Origin: a bacterium BMS3Abin14
GTDB taxonomy: Bacteria; BMS3Abin14
Reading direction: 5' to 3'
DNA: 64,000 nt
NCBI GenBank assembly: GCA_002897695.1
Contig: BDTG01000008.1
Span: forward strand, 1 to 64,000
Part shown: piece by piece, positions 1-7,736 of the stretch
Position numbering within the stretch: the stretch's first letter is position 1
How the letters are laid out: each line of letters begins with the position of its first letter
Notes under the pieces: model-generated
The model's database searches: none
What the model was told of the DNA's origin: nothing
Seen by the model: the letters and a program-made list of their open reading frames with translations, nothing else
Made by a program: the position numbers and the translations under genes

Positions 1-549
1 GGCAGACCCGTCCTTCGCTATACCCGCGGCCCACATCCTGTGGCCATGACATACCGAACACAGCGTATCGATATCGGAACGCAGGAAAGGACGGTTGGTG
101 TCATCGTGAACATTATGACACGAGGTGCATTCAATATGACCGTCGTTGAGGGAACCCGCGTAGGGAAAGCTATTGGCAACCTGTCCGTAGGGCGCTGTGG
201 ATGTGCTCATCATCACACCGTGGCTGTTTAACCCGAAGACAAAGCTATCGGAGTAGGCAGCAGACAGACCGGCACCTCCGGCCGAGTCGTGGCAATAAGC
301 GCAAAGAACGGCTACCTCGCCAGTGAACATTGATTGGGATGTAACCGTTACAGGCCACAGTCGTTTGCCCTGGGCGCCGTGGGGGATGTGACAGGCGCCG
401 CACTTGCCTGTTTTGGCAATGCTTGTAAAACCCGCCACTGCCGGGTCGTGGGCTGTGCCCTCGATCCCCGCCCGGGCAGCCCCCGGCATGTAGGCCAGTC
501 CCGACATCAGGACCATAAGGCCTAGTGTAAAGATCAGGATCTTCTTCAT
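1..549 (-). CDS. Multihaem c-type cytochrome, 3' part outside window
   Basis: The frame opens at ATG 549 behind a strong AGGAGGG ribosome site and stays open to base 1, so 183 residues are visible and the C-terminus lies beyond the window. Residues 1-27 look like a Sec signal peptide ending near AARA. Four CxxCH haem sites are present (CGACH at residue 50, then CAYCH, CTSCH and CSVCH near residue 164). The first sits in the CGACHIPHG setting common in doubled-CXXCH cytochromes. I infer a periplasmic or outer-membrane-facing electron carrier. It is the last visible gene of the leftward cytochrome module and is preceded by a long, hairpin-rich leader. The type of cytochrome cannot be named because the protein is incomplete. 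Confidence 0.85.
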   Translation of the reverse strand, partial: MKKILIFTLGLMVLMSGLAYMPGAARAGIEGTAHDPAVAGFTSIAKTGKCGACHIPHGAQGKRLWPVTVTSQSMFTGEVAVLCAYCHDSAGGAGLSAAYSDSFVFGLNSHGVMMSTSTAPYGQVANSFPYAGSLNDGHIECTSCHNVHDDTNRPFLRSDIDTLCSVCHGHRMWAAGIAKDGSA

Positions 550-772
550 CTTTCGTCCCTCCTTTTCTTCCCCGCCATCCAGAATGCCAGAAGGCCCAGG
601 AAGCGATATCCGCCCCTGGAACAGCGGGTCGGAGCTTACGCTCCGGTTTAAGGCTCCAGTCAAATACCTTAGGTGGTTTTCCTCGGTTTTCGAACCACCT
701 CCTTTCAGACCCAGGGAAAAAATCCCCATTGGTTTTCGCAAATTCATGGACGGCGGAAATTTTCCGCCGACG
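550..772 (-). promoter_or_regulatory. Hairpin-rich leader upstream of the cytochrome gene
   Basis: This 223-base gap holds three strong inverted repeats. One is a near-perfect palindrome just after the previous stop (752-770, GGCGGAAA/TTTCCGCC). The second is a long stem at 671-700 (AGGTGGTT pairing with AACCACCT). The third is a hairpin near 636-651 (GGAGC-GTAA-GCTCC, a GNRA-type loop), enclosed by a CTGGA/TCCAG helix. The layout resembles a structured 5' leader or an attenuator. I could not match it to the c-di-GMP (GEMM) riboswitch consensus. The first palindrome may simply terminate the upstream gene, although it lacks a T-run. Confidence 0.4.
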
Positions 773-2503
773 TTATTGTTTCTCCGCTGCCTTCCTCTCG
801 GCCAACCGTTTCTTTACTTCCTCTACCACCGGGGCGCCAACGGAAACAAAATCGTCAAGTATCTGGTAGGACACGAAACTCTTGTCCAGCCCGTTGTAGA
901 TGAGGATATTCTTCCCGCCGTTGTAAACGATGGGAAAAGCCGGGTAGGACCACTTGTATGAGGCTCTGGAAGGATCAGTGGGATCTGGTTTCCCGGTCTC
1001 ATCCCCGATGTGGAATAGATAACTGGTGGTTGCCAGGTCAAAAACCTGGACTGTCCCATAGGCGGGGTCACCAACGATGAGCCAGTTGGGGCTATCCAGG
1101 AGATAGGCCCCTCGGATCCCCAGAAAACCGCCAAGGTAACCCGCCCGGACGGCGCCGATAATATTCACAATCTCGCCCGTCTCCGGGTTGATCCTGAGGA
1201 TGCGCCGGCCGATGGGCTCGATAACCAGCACGGTGCCATCCGGCATCCCCAGAAATTGCCAGGCCGGATTGCCGGCTATCCGATTTCCCTTGATAGTGAA
1301 CGATTCCTGCCATCCGAGAAGCTCTCCGTTGGCTGAATCGACCAGGAACCGGAGAGGGGATTTTTCCTCGCCAACGTAAAGGGTCCCATCCTCCAGGAGG
1401 GTTACGGCCGTGAGCATGGGTATGGGATTATCGAAGGTGCCTTTCGGCCTGTTCTTGTAGATCTCCGGCTCCTCATCCTCGCTGGGGTAGCGGCACTGCT
1501 TCGCCCAGATAACGGACCCGTCACTGCGCTTTGCCGCCACGATGAACCCTCCACCGGGGATCGTGTAATAGATTGTGTCGCCATCTGAAGAAAAGGTGAA
1601 ATCCCCGACCTGGAAGGGAATATTTGGCCGAAGTTCGGTGGGCCTGGCCATATGAATGGCCTCATTTACCCCAAGGCCGTCGCTCAACTGAAAGAACCAG
1701 GCCTTCTCGGTTACGATCCACGAAGCCCCATCCGGCCCTCGCTTTGTTACGGAAACAGGCGTAATGGCATAATCACCGATAAAATCGATAGTCTCGCCCT
1801 GCCGGGTTCGAGCGATGTGCAGGTCAAGATTGAGAACGGGCCTGGTGTCTTTTGCCGCTACAGGTTTGGCGAGCCGCACTTTTTCCACAGCCGTTTTTGA
1901 ACTCTCCTTACCGTTGATGTCTTTGGCCGTGACGGCATAAAAATAATCATGATCGTACTTGAGGCCGCTGTCCTTATAGGCTATATCCCGCAGGGAAACT
2001 ATGAGGTCAAAAGGCCCCTTCTCGGTGTCGCCGCGGTACAGGTTGTAAATGGCTGCGCCGGATGAAGGACTCCACCTCAGGGAAACCGATTTTTCATCGG
2101 GATAATGCCTGGAAACGAGCTCGGTGGGAGGTTCAATCATGACAATTTTGATGATCCCCGCCTGGGATAAAGGGCTCTGCTTCCCGGCGCCGTCAATCGC
2201 TGAAATCTGGAATTTATGCTCCCCCCCAGCTGCCGGCGCTGTCCCGATGTACTGGTTGGCGGGTGATTCCATTATTTTCTTCCCATCGATATAAAGGATA
2301 TACTTCACGGCGCCCGGTACCGGCAGCCACATGGCGATGACCTGGGTCCCCGCAAGCATGGGCTGGCCGGGGAGCCACGTGGGGGCCGGAAGGGCGGCGA
2401 AAGCGGGCGCCGACAGGATCGCCACGGCGATCACGACGACGAAGGAAACAACAGCAGGTGGTAGTTTGGATTTCATCCTTCGACTTTGTGATATTCTGTT
2501 CAT
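773..2503 (-). CDS. Secreted fibronectin-III / beta-propeller protein
   Basis: The start is ATG 2503, with AAGGAG seven bases upstream, giving 576 residues. An earlier in-frame codon at 2560 has no ribosome site. Residues 1-36 are a signal peptide (long hydrophobic core, APAFAA). Two fibronectin type III-like domains follow (about 37-120 and 125-210). The rest (about 215-560) has recurring blade-like segments with NPETGEI- and DLATTSY-type motifs, as in NHL or quinoprotein-like propellers. No CxxCH is present, so it binds no c-type haem. Its place between cytochrome genes suggests a surface or periplasmic scaffold for an electron-transfer complex. That role is inferred from context only. Confidence 0.7.
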   Translation of the reverse strand: MNRISQSRRMKSKLPPAVVSFVVVIAVAILSAPAFAALPAPTWLPGQPMLAGTQVIAMWLPVPGAVKYILYIDGKKIMESPANQYIGTAPAAGGEHKFQISAIDGAGKQSPLSQAGIIKIVMIEPPTELVSRHYPDEKSVSLRWSPSSGAAIYNLYRGDTEKGPFDLIVSLRDIAYKDSGLKYDHDYFYAVTAKDINGKESSKTAVEKVRLAKPVAAKDTRPVLNLDLHIARTRQGETIDFIGDYAITPVSVTKRGPDGASWIVTEKAWFFQLSDGLGVNEAIHMARPTELRPNIPFQVGDFTFSSDGDTIYYTIPGGGFIVAAKRSDGSVIWAKQCRYPSEDEEPEIYKNRPKGTFDNPIPMLTAVTLLEDGTLYVGEEKSPLRFLVDSANGELLGWQESFTIKGNRIAGNPAWQFLGMPDGTVLVIEPIGRRILRINPETGEIVNIIGAVRAGYLGGFLGIRGAYLLDSPNWLIVGDPAYGTVQVFDLATTSYLFHIGDETGKPDPTDPSRASYKWSYPAFPIVYNGGKNILIYNGLDKSFVSYQILDDFVSVGAPVVEEVKKRLAERKAAEKQ

Positions 2504-3059
2504 AGTATCTCCTTCTGCGGGCTTGTTACGCAAGTTCCATACCACAAAGCGGCAGGGCACGGCGGCTTGCGAAACGAGGTTTCCCTTTATTTACAGATGG
2601 TTATGGATTCGAAAAAACAGGGTTTCATAGGCTTTTTCAGGTTTCCCGATTAATGGGGCATTGTGCCCAGAGTTTTGGGGCAAATGCCCCATTTCTGTCT
2701 GCCTTGATCTTAATTTAAATTGTCACCGCACTTTTTACCACAGAAGCACGGAGAAAACTTTAAAATCTTTCTAACAGGGATAAAGGGGATAAATTCCCGA
2801 ACAACCTCTTTCAGAGCCCTGGTGTCCATGGAAAAGATACTCCCCCCTCAAAACACTTTCCCCCTCACCTCAATCCTCTCCCCCTAGGGGAGAGGAAGAA
2901 TGAGGATAGGTTCCATCAGGAAGGGAGGAAGAATTGGGAATATGCCTCATTTTATGCTCGCAATGACTTCCTTTTCTTCCCTGTGTCTGATCTTCCACGT
3001 TGGGCTTTGGGCTTGTTACCTCGAAACTTCGTTACCTCGATACTTCGACACCTGCCTGT
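2504..3059. other. 556-base gap made largely of repeats
   Basis: I see no convincing gene here. The part from about 2766 to 2967 is a long dispersed repeat that recurs at 7464-7652. Around 3018-3055 there are TACCTCGATACTTCGA-type short repeats that recur elsewhere in the window. The gap separates the NtrC-type regulator gene from the propeller gene, so the latter may have its own promoter here, but I found no clear -35/-10 pair. Confidence 0.6.
2766..2967 (+). repeat. Long dispersed repeat, copy 1
   Basis: About 190-200 bases matching 7464-7652 in the same orientation, with a few substitutions and short indels by eye. Landmarks shared by both copies are TTTCTAACAGGGAT, GGGGATAAATTCCCGAACAA, a palindromic CCCC(T)AGGGGAGAGG core, and the ending ATGCTCGCAATGAC. 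No protein is conserved across it. Both copies lie in non-coding gaps of the same cytochrome module. Confidence 0.85.
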
Positions 3060-4412
3060 TCACAACAACTCATGCTTCTTCATCCGGTAGCGCAGCGTAT
3101 CCCGGCTGATGCCGAGTAGCCGGGCGGCCTTTGACTGGTTCTCCCCTGATCGCTCCAGCGCACATTCGATGAGTACCTTTTCCGTTTCGTCGAGGTTAAG
3201 GGTCTTTCCCTCGATCACCGAGGACGGATGGGCGGGAACGGACCTGCTCAGGGACAGGTCCTCGACCCCGATGGCCGTCTTCGCCGAGAGGATCATGGCC
3301 CGCTCGATAACGTTCTTGAGCTCCCTGACGTTTCCCGGCCAGTTGTAGGCCTCCATGGCTTTTATCGCCGCTCCGGTGACCTCCCTGACGTCCTTTCCCA
3401 GGTCGCGGTTGAACTGGGCGAGGAAGTGCTCCGCCAAAGGCGCGACGTCATCGGGCCGTTCCCGCAGAGGGGGAATATTTATGGGAATGACGTTAAGCCG
3501 GTAGTACAGGTCCTCACGGAAAGTCTGCTCCCGGATCTTTCCCTCCAGGTCCTTGTTGGTGGCCGCGATGACCCGGACGTCAACGGTGATATCCCTGGTT
3601 CCGCCCACACGCTTGAATGTCCAGTTCTCGAGAAACCTCAGGATCTTGGCCTGGAGCGCCATGGGCATGTCGCCGATCTCGTCTAAAAAGAGGGTCCCGC
3701 CGTCCGACAGCTCGAACTGTCCCTTCTTCAGGCTCTTGGCATCCGTGAACGCTCCCTTCTCGTGGCCCATGAGCTCGCTTTCCAGAAGCTCCCTGGGCAG
3801 GGCGGTGCAGTTCACCGGCATGAACGGCATGTCCCCTCGCCTGCTCTCGTAGTGGATGGCCTGGGCCAGAAGGTCCTTTCCTGTCCCGCTTTCGCCGGTA
3901 ATGAGGACGGTGGTTGCGTCCGACAGGGCAATTTTGCGCCCGACGTCGAGAACCTCCTCCATCTCCCGGCTGCGATGGATGATATTGTTAAAACCGTACC
4001 GTCTGTTTTCCTTCTCGCGATATCGGGTAACCTCGTCCTTCAGGCGCAGGGTCTCGAGTGCCTTGTCCACGGTTATCCGGACCTCGTCGAGGTTGAAGGG
4101 CTTCGGCAGATAATCGAAGGCCCCGTCCTTCATGGCCCGGACCGCCACGGACAGGTCGGATGTGGCCGTGATCATGACGACGGCACATTCGGGCCTGTTT
4201 TCCCTGATGCCCCGGAGCAGGTCCATGCCGCTCATGCCGGGGAGCTGGATGTCCAGGAGCACCAGGTCCGGATCCTCCATCTCCATGACGGCGAGGCCCT
4301 CCTCGGCCGAGGCCGCCATCAATACCTCGTACCCGTGCTCCACGAGGTTCTGCTGGAGGGACCAGCGGATAAGGTATTCATCGTCTATTACGAGTATTCT
4401 GCCTTTAGCCAT
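3060..4412 (-). CDS. Sigma-54-dependent NtrC-family response regulator
   Basis: Start chosen at ATG 4412 (GGTGAAG upstream) rather than the GTG at 4424, giving 450 residues. The receiver domain is at 1-120, with Asp54 in the LLDIQLPG context. The AAA+ domain (about 140-375) has Walker A GESGTGKD. The sigma-54 contact loop reads GAFTDA instead of GAFTGA. A Fis-type helix-turn-helix closes the protein (SKAARLLGISRDTLRYRMKK). It follows the haem-motif histidine kinase and almost certainly forms a pair with it, activating sigma-54 promoters. The targets are unknown, but neighbouring cytochrome genes are the obvious candidates. Confidence 0.93.
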   Translation of the reverse strand: MAKGRILVIDDEYLIRWSLQQNLVEHGYEVLMAASAEEGLAVMEMEDPDLVLLDIQLPGMSGMDLLRGIRENRPECAVVMITATSDLSVAVRAMKDGAFDYLPKPFNLDEVRITVDKALETLRLKDEVTRYREKENRRYGFNNIIHRSREMEEVLDVGRKIALSDATTVLITGESGTGKDLLAQAIHYESRRGDMPFMPVNCTALPRELLESELMGHEKGAFTDAKSLKKGQFELSDGGTLFLDEIGDMPMALQAKILRFLENWTFKRVGGTRDITVDVRVIAATNKDLEGKIREQTFREDLYYRLNVIPINIPPLRERPDDVAPLAEHFLAQFNRDLGKDVREVTGAAIKAMEAYNWPGNVRELKNVIERAMILSAKTAIGVEDLSLSRSVPAHPSSVIEGKTLNLDETEKVLIECALERSGENQSKAARLLGISRDTLRYRMKKHELL

Positions 4413-4499
4413 TTTCTTCACCACTGAGTGTGCGGAGACAACCTTTTGGCTCTTGGTTAATAAGCCGCTCTCCGCTAAACGGCACGTTGTTTTACCACC

Positions 4500-4545
4500 C
4501 GTTCGTCACGCTTTAGCGTGACTCCTCGCGATGACGGGAGCGGCG
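4500..4545. repeat. Short REP-like hairpin
   Basis: The gap between regulator and kinase genes (4413-4552) contains TCACGCTTTAGCGTGA, a seven-base-pair hairpin followed by CTCCTCGCGATGACGGG. This belongs to the family of short CTCGCAATGAC elements seen at 2955, 7640, 37230, 39180 and 44240. It lies within what is probably one transcript. Confidence 0.5.
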
Positions 4546-4552
4546 TCATTCG

Positions 4553-6073
4553 TTACGTCGAATCCGAATTATCAGCCGGTGATTCTGATTTAGGCAGATA
4601 CACCCGGAACACTGAGCCCTTTCCCACCTCGCTGTCCACGGTGATACGACCATGGTGCTGCTCGACCAGGCGCAGGGTGATGGGGAGCCCCAGCCCGGTG
4701 CCGTGGACCTTGGTGGTGAAGAATGGAGCGAAGATGCTCTTTATTTTATCACTATCTATTCCCGCTCCCGTGTCGGTAAAGGAGATGACGACGTAATCCT
4801 CAACGGGGTGAACCTCACCCAGTTCGGGGTCGGCCGATGGACACCCGGCGATTGTGAGTACGCCGCCGTCCGGCATCGCCTGAATGGCGTTCACCGCCAT
4901 ATTGAGAAAGACCTGCCGGATAAGGTCCGGATCAAGGGGGACCATGGGCATTGAGGGGTCCATATCAAGACTGACGTCGATTCCATAATTCTTTATCTCG
5001 GGCATCCCTTCGATGAGGAAGAGGGTCTTATGCACCAGATCCGCTATGTCGGTGGGCACGATTTTCGGCACTGAAGGCCTGGCGAAATCCAGCAGATCCC
5101 TGATTGTTGAATCCAGGCGCTCGATGAGCTTGAGGATCTCCTGGGTAACGGGGTAACGGGGATCATCCTCCCCGAACTCACCGGCGAGGACCTGGGTCGC
5201 GCCGGCGATTCCGGCCAAGGGGTTTTTGATCTCGTGGGCGATGCCGGCGGCCAGTTCGCCAATGGTAGCCAGACGGTCGGCCCTCTTGAGCTGTTCGGCA
5301 TGGAATTGCTTCAGCTCCCTGTCGGAGCTGTCCAGCCGGCTGATCATGGAGTTGAAGCTGTCGGCCAGGTGTCCCAACTCATCATTCCTTCTCAGGGAAA
5401 CGCGGGCGGTAAGGTCGCCCTTCCGCACTCTGGCCATGGTGCGAACGAGCCTGTTGACGGGGATATTAACCAGAAGCCACAGGCTGATGCTTATGGCGAC
5501 GACCACCAGGATAACCGTGGTGAGGGTGGTGGCAAAGAGAAACTTGCTATTTCTGGCGATGCGCTCCTCCGTATCCTGCATGGAGACGCACACGTCGAGA
5601 ATACCCAGCAGTTCCTTCTCCTCCCCATGGCAGCGGTGGCACTCCAGGGAGTTTTCGATGGGCTCAATACTGCAGAAAGCCCTCTGCTCCGTCCCCTCGG
5701 ACCTGAAGGGCCTGCCCCTCTCGTCGCTCTTGTATACCGAGTAGTCCAGGACATCCACAGTCTTTCCGACCTCACTGGGCTCAGCGGAGTAGGTTATGAT
5801 GCCATCTTCGTCGAAGATTCTCACCGTCCTGATCCCTGGAACAACGCCCACGGTGCTGACGATCTTCTGAACGTCCTTCTGGCAAAAACCGCTCATCTCC
5901 ACAACGATGGAGTTCATGACGGAAGCCGTCAGGATGGTGGCCTTGGTCATGGCCTCCTCGATGGCCTGGTGGGTCAGGTTTTTCTTGATGAGGAAGGAGG
6001 AGGTCCCCAGGGCCACCGCCAGGATTACCGCGATGAAGAGATTGACCTTAAATGCCAGTGATTTTAGAAACAT
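4553..6073 (-). CDS. Sensor histidine kinase with a CxxCH motif in its extracytoplasmic domain
   Basis: 506 residues from ATG 6073. TM1 lies at about 7-27 and TM2 at about 179-203, enclosing a 150-residue extracytoplasmic sensor, then HAMP (about 203-256), HisKA with His280 in GIAHEIKNPL, and an HATPase domain with the N box near VFLNMAVNAIQAM and the G boxes DTGAGID and GTGLGLPI. The sensor contains ECHRCHGEE (Cys145, Cys148, His149), the covalent c-haem attachment signature, next to further Cys residues (64, 134, 162). Haem-bearing periplasmic sensors are known in metal- and sulfate-reducing bacteria, so I infer redox or gas sensing. It lies 30 bases after the small selenoprotein gene and before its NtrC-type partner. 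Confidence 0.9.
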   Translation of the reverse strand: MFLKSLAFKVNLFIAVILAVALGTSSFLIKKNLTHQAIEEAMTKATILTASVMNSIVVEMSGFCQKDVQKIVSTVGVVPGIRTVRIFDEDGIITYSAEPSEVGKTVDVLDYSVYKSDERGRPFRSEGTEQRAFCSIEPIENSLECHRCHGEEKELLGILDVCVSMQDTEERIARNSKFLFATTLTTVILVVVAISISLWLLVNIPVNRLVRTMARVRKGDLTARVSLRRNDELGHLADSFNSMISRLDSSDRELKQFHAEQLKRADRLATIGELAAGIAHEIKNPLAGIAGATQVLAGEFGEDDPRYPVTQEILKLIERLDSTIRDLLDFARPSVPKIVPTDIADLVHKTLFLIEGMPEIKNYGIDVSLDMDPSMPMVPLDPDLIRQVFLNMAVNAIQAMPDGGVLTIAGCPSADPELGEVHPVEDYVVISFTDTGAGIDSDKIKSIFAPFFTTKVHGTGLGLPITLRLVEQHHGRITVDSEVGKGSVFRVYLPKSESPADNSDST

Positions 6074-6098
6074 GCCTGAATCTTGCTCATTCGTTCGG

Positions 6099-6116
6099 CG
6101 GGGTCACCCGACCCCG
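6099..6116 (-). other. Candidate bacterial SECIS hairpin of the small selenoprotein
   Basis: On the transcript this reads CGGGGUC-GGGU-GACCCCG, a perfect seven-base-pair stem with a G-rich four-base loop. It starts 11 nt after the UGA at 6130-6128, so the loop lies 18 nt from the UGA. Both distances fit the SelB-binding mini-hairpin described for E. coli fdhF. The selD gene in this window has a comparable hairpin with a CGGGU loop. Confidence 0.7.
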
Positions 6117-6262
6117 ATACACGACAGTCAGAGCAGGGTTGCGTTGAACATAGTTTCCGCCCACTGCCCTTGCGAGATGCCCACAAAAAGGGCAACTCCT
6201 CCCGCGGCCAACAGAATGATTTTCAGCATGTCCTTTACTCTGCCCATCGGCGCTCTGTTCAT
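6104..6262 (-). CDS. Probable selenoprotein: small single-helix membrane protein with a UxxC motif
   Basis: The ATG at 6262 overlaps the TGA stop of the TlpA-like gene (ATGA), so translation is probably coupled. Read conventionally, the frame stops at TGA 6130-6128 after 44 codons. Read through, it continues U-L-S-C-I-G-V-G and ends at TGA 6106-6104, giving 52 residues. Residues 13-29 form one transmembrane helix, followed by GISQGQWAETMFNATLL and then Sec45-Leu-Ser-Cys48. A seven-base-pair hairpin with a GGGU loop begins exactly 11 nt after the TGA, the spacing known for bacterial SECIS elements. Small membrane proteins ending in a CxxCIGIG-like motif (the CD1871A-type family, from memory) are the likely cysteine homologues. 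The function is unknown, and a redox role beside thioredoxin-fold and cytochrome proteins is inferred. Met12 is an alternative start. Confidence 0.75.
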
Positions 6263-7431
6263 TGGGTGCCCCGTTTTTGCATCATGAGTTTCATCCTCTC
6301 CATGGGTTCGAGCTTCTTTTTTACCTCCAGGGAAAACCCCAACTGTTTCAGTCTGTCCACAACGAGTGGCGACAACATCGCGACGGCCTCGTTTATTTTC
6401 CCCGCATCCTCCAGGATCAACGCCTCGTCCAGGTCAACCAGGGGCTTTGGGACTGCCTGTGATTCCTGTGAAGACCCCGCAATGGATTCAGCCGGGCCGG
6501 CGGATACTGTGGAATCCGCCATGAGATCCGCGACCCGGCCCGCCAGGAGTTCAATACTGTCGTCAAGCCTGTTTTCCTTCAGGAGCAGGTGGGCCAGAAG
6601 GAGACGGGTCTCAGCCCGTTCAGGATCAAGATGGTAGGCTTTCCGAAGAAAAGTCCGTGCTGCATCGGTATTCCCCTCCCGAATGTCGGAATACGCGAGG
6701 TAGATTGGAGGGTCGGGAAAGTGGGTATCCTCCTCGGCCGCCTGCTGAAATTCCGGGATAGCCTTGGAGGAAAGCCCCCTCGCCATCAAACTCTTTCCCA
6801 TGCCGAAATGCAGCATCGCCTGTCGATTCGGCATGTACCCCGGCGCTTTGGCGGCGGTCTCCTTCTTCTCATGGTACAGGCCCAACTCCTTACGGACGGC
6901 AGTATCAAGGTCCAGGTAGCCCGCGGTGGGGTAACCGGACAGGTCAAAAACCACTGTCCCATCGCGGTTGATGACCGCAGTGGTAGGGGTGGCGATAACA
7001 CCCCACTCGTTGAAGTTCTTGAGCCCCTTATCCACAAGAACGGTAAAGGAGATCTCTTTTTCCCGGATCACCTTCTTTATCCTGGCCATATCACCGGCAT
7101 CCAGGCGTTGGTTTTCAACGTTAACCGCCAGGATCTTCAGGCCTTTTTCCCCATACTTTCGGTCCAGTTTTGCCAGATCGTCCATCTCCTTTAAGGAATG
7201 CCCGCTCCAGGTGGCCCAGAAGAAAAGGAGAATAGCCGAAGAATCCCCGTAATCCGAAAGGTTATGTGTATTTCCTTCCAGGTCCTCCGCCGCGATGGGA
7301 AGCGCCTGGTCACCGGCCTTAAGGTTTCTGAAGGCGGCCGCCGCCCCGGACACCGAAAGCAGAAAAAATCCAAGAAGGATCGAAACTACAACTGATCGCG
7401 AAAGATTTCCGCGCAGAACTCTACTCAACAT
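6259..7431 (-). CDS. TlpA-like thioredoxin-fold protein with TPR domain, no CxxC
   Basis: Start preferred at ATG 7431 (GGTGAGG upstream), 390 residues; an in-frame GTG lies at 7437. A signal peptide ends near AAAA at residue 33 and the mature part begins FRNLKAGD, as in the paralogue at 8445-9473. The thioredoxin/AhpC fold covers about 37-185. Where the catalytic pair should be, the sequence reads TWSGHS, so both cysteines are serine. The cis-Pro region is kept (ATPTTAVI). TPR-like helices fill about 205-300, followed by a Ser/Ala-rich linker and a charged tail. Without the CxxC it cannot be an ordinary thiol reductase. It directly precedes the selenoprotein gene, whose UxxC could supply the missing redox pair; this is inference. 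Confidence 0.82.
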   Translation of the reverse strand: MLSRVLRGNLSRSVVVSILLGFFLLSVSGAAAAFRNLKAGDQALPIAAEDLEGNTHNLSDYGDSSAILLFFWATWSGHSLKEMDDLAKLDRKYGEKGLKILAVNVENQRLDAGDMARIKKVIREKEISFTVLVDKGLKNFNEWGVIATPTTAVINRDGTVVFDLSGYPTAGYLDLDTAVRKELGLYHEKKETAAKAPGYMPNRQAMLHFGMGKSLMARGLSSKAIPEFQQAAEEDTHFPDPPIYLAYSDIREGNTDAARTFLRKAYHLDPERAETRLLLAHLLLKENRLDDSIELLAGRVADLMADSTVSAGPAESIAGSSQESQAVPKPLVDLDEALILEDAGKINEAVAMLSPLVVDRLKQLGFSLEVKKKLEPMERMKLMMQKRGTQ

Positions 7432-7736
7432 TCGCACACCTCACCAGGGGGAAAAACTTAATCCTTTCTAACAGGGATGGAGGGGATAAATTCCCGAACA
7501 ACCTCTTCCAGAACCCCGGTTTCCATGGAAAAAGATACCTCCCTCACCCCCACCTCTGTCCTCCCCCCCCAGGGGAGAGGAAGAATGAGGATAGGGTCCA
7601 TCAGGAAGGGAGGAAGAATTAGGAATATGCCTCACTTTATGCTCGCAATGACAGGCGCTTGTCGCTGCACCTGTTTTTTCTCCTCTGGACACTGGACTCT
7701 GGACTGTGATTTTCCCTGCTGCTCACAGTCACAGCA
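7432..7736. other. 305-base gap holding the second copy of the long repeat
   Basis: No gene is supported. The central 190 bases are the long dispersed repeat also found at 2766-2967. At 7679-7706 there is a TCTGGACACTGGACTCTGGACT array of the heptamer family. The gap breaks an otherwise compact set of genes, so a promoter or processing site is possible, but none is clear. Confidence 0.55.
7464..7652 (+). repeat. Long dispersed repeat, copy 2
   Basis: Matches 2766-2967 in the same orientation from TTTCTAACAGGGAT through the CCCCAGGGGAGAGG core to ATGCTCGCAATGAC. It is slightly shorter than copy 1 because of small indels in the C-rich part. It separates the five-haem cytochrome gene from the TlpA-like gene. 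Confidence 0.85.

Noticed and set aside
550-772. c-di-GMP riboswitch upstream of the cytochrome gene
   Set aside because: The conserved GGACGCAAAGCC-type core and second helix are not present; it is kept only as an unnamed structured leader.
2900-3109. 69-codon frame in the gap after the propeller gene
   Set aside because: It runs through the long repeat and its second copy at 7464-7652 does not conserve the frame.
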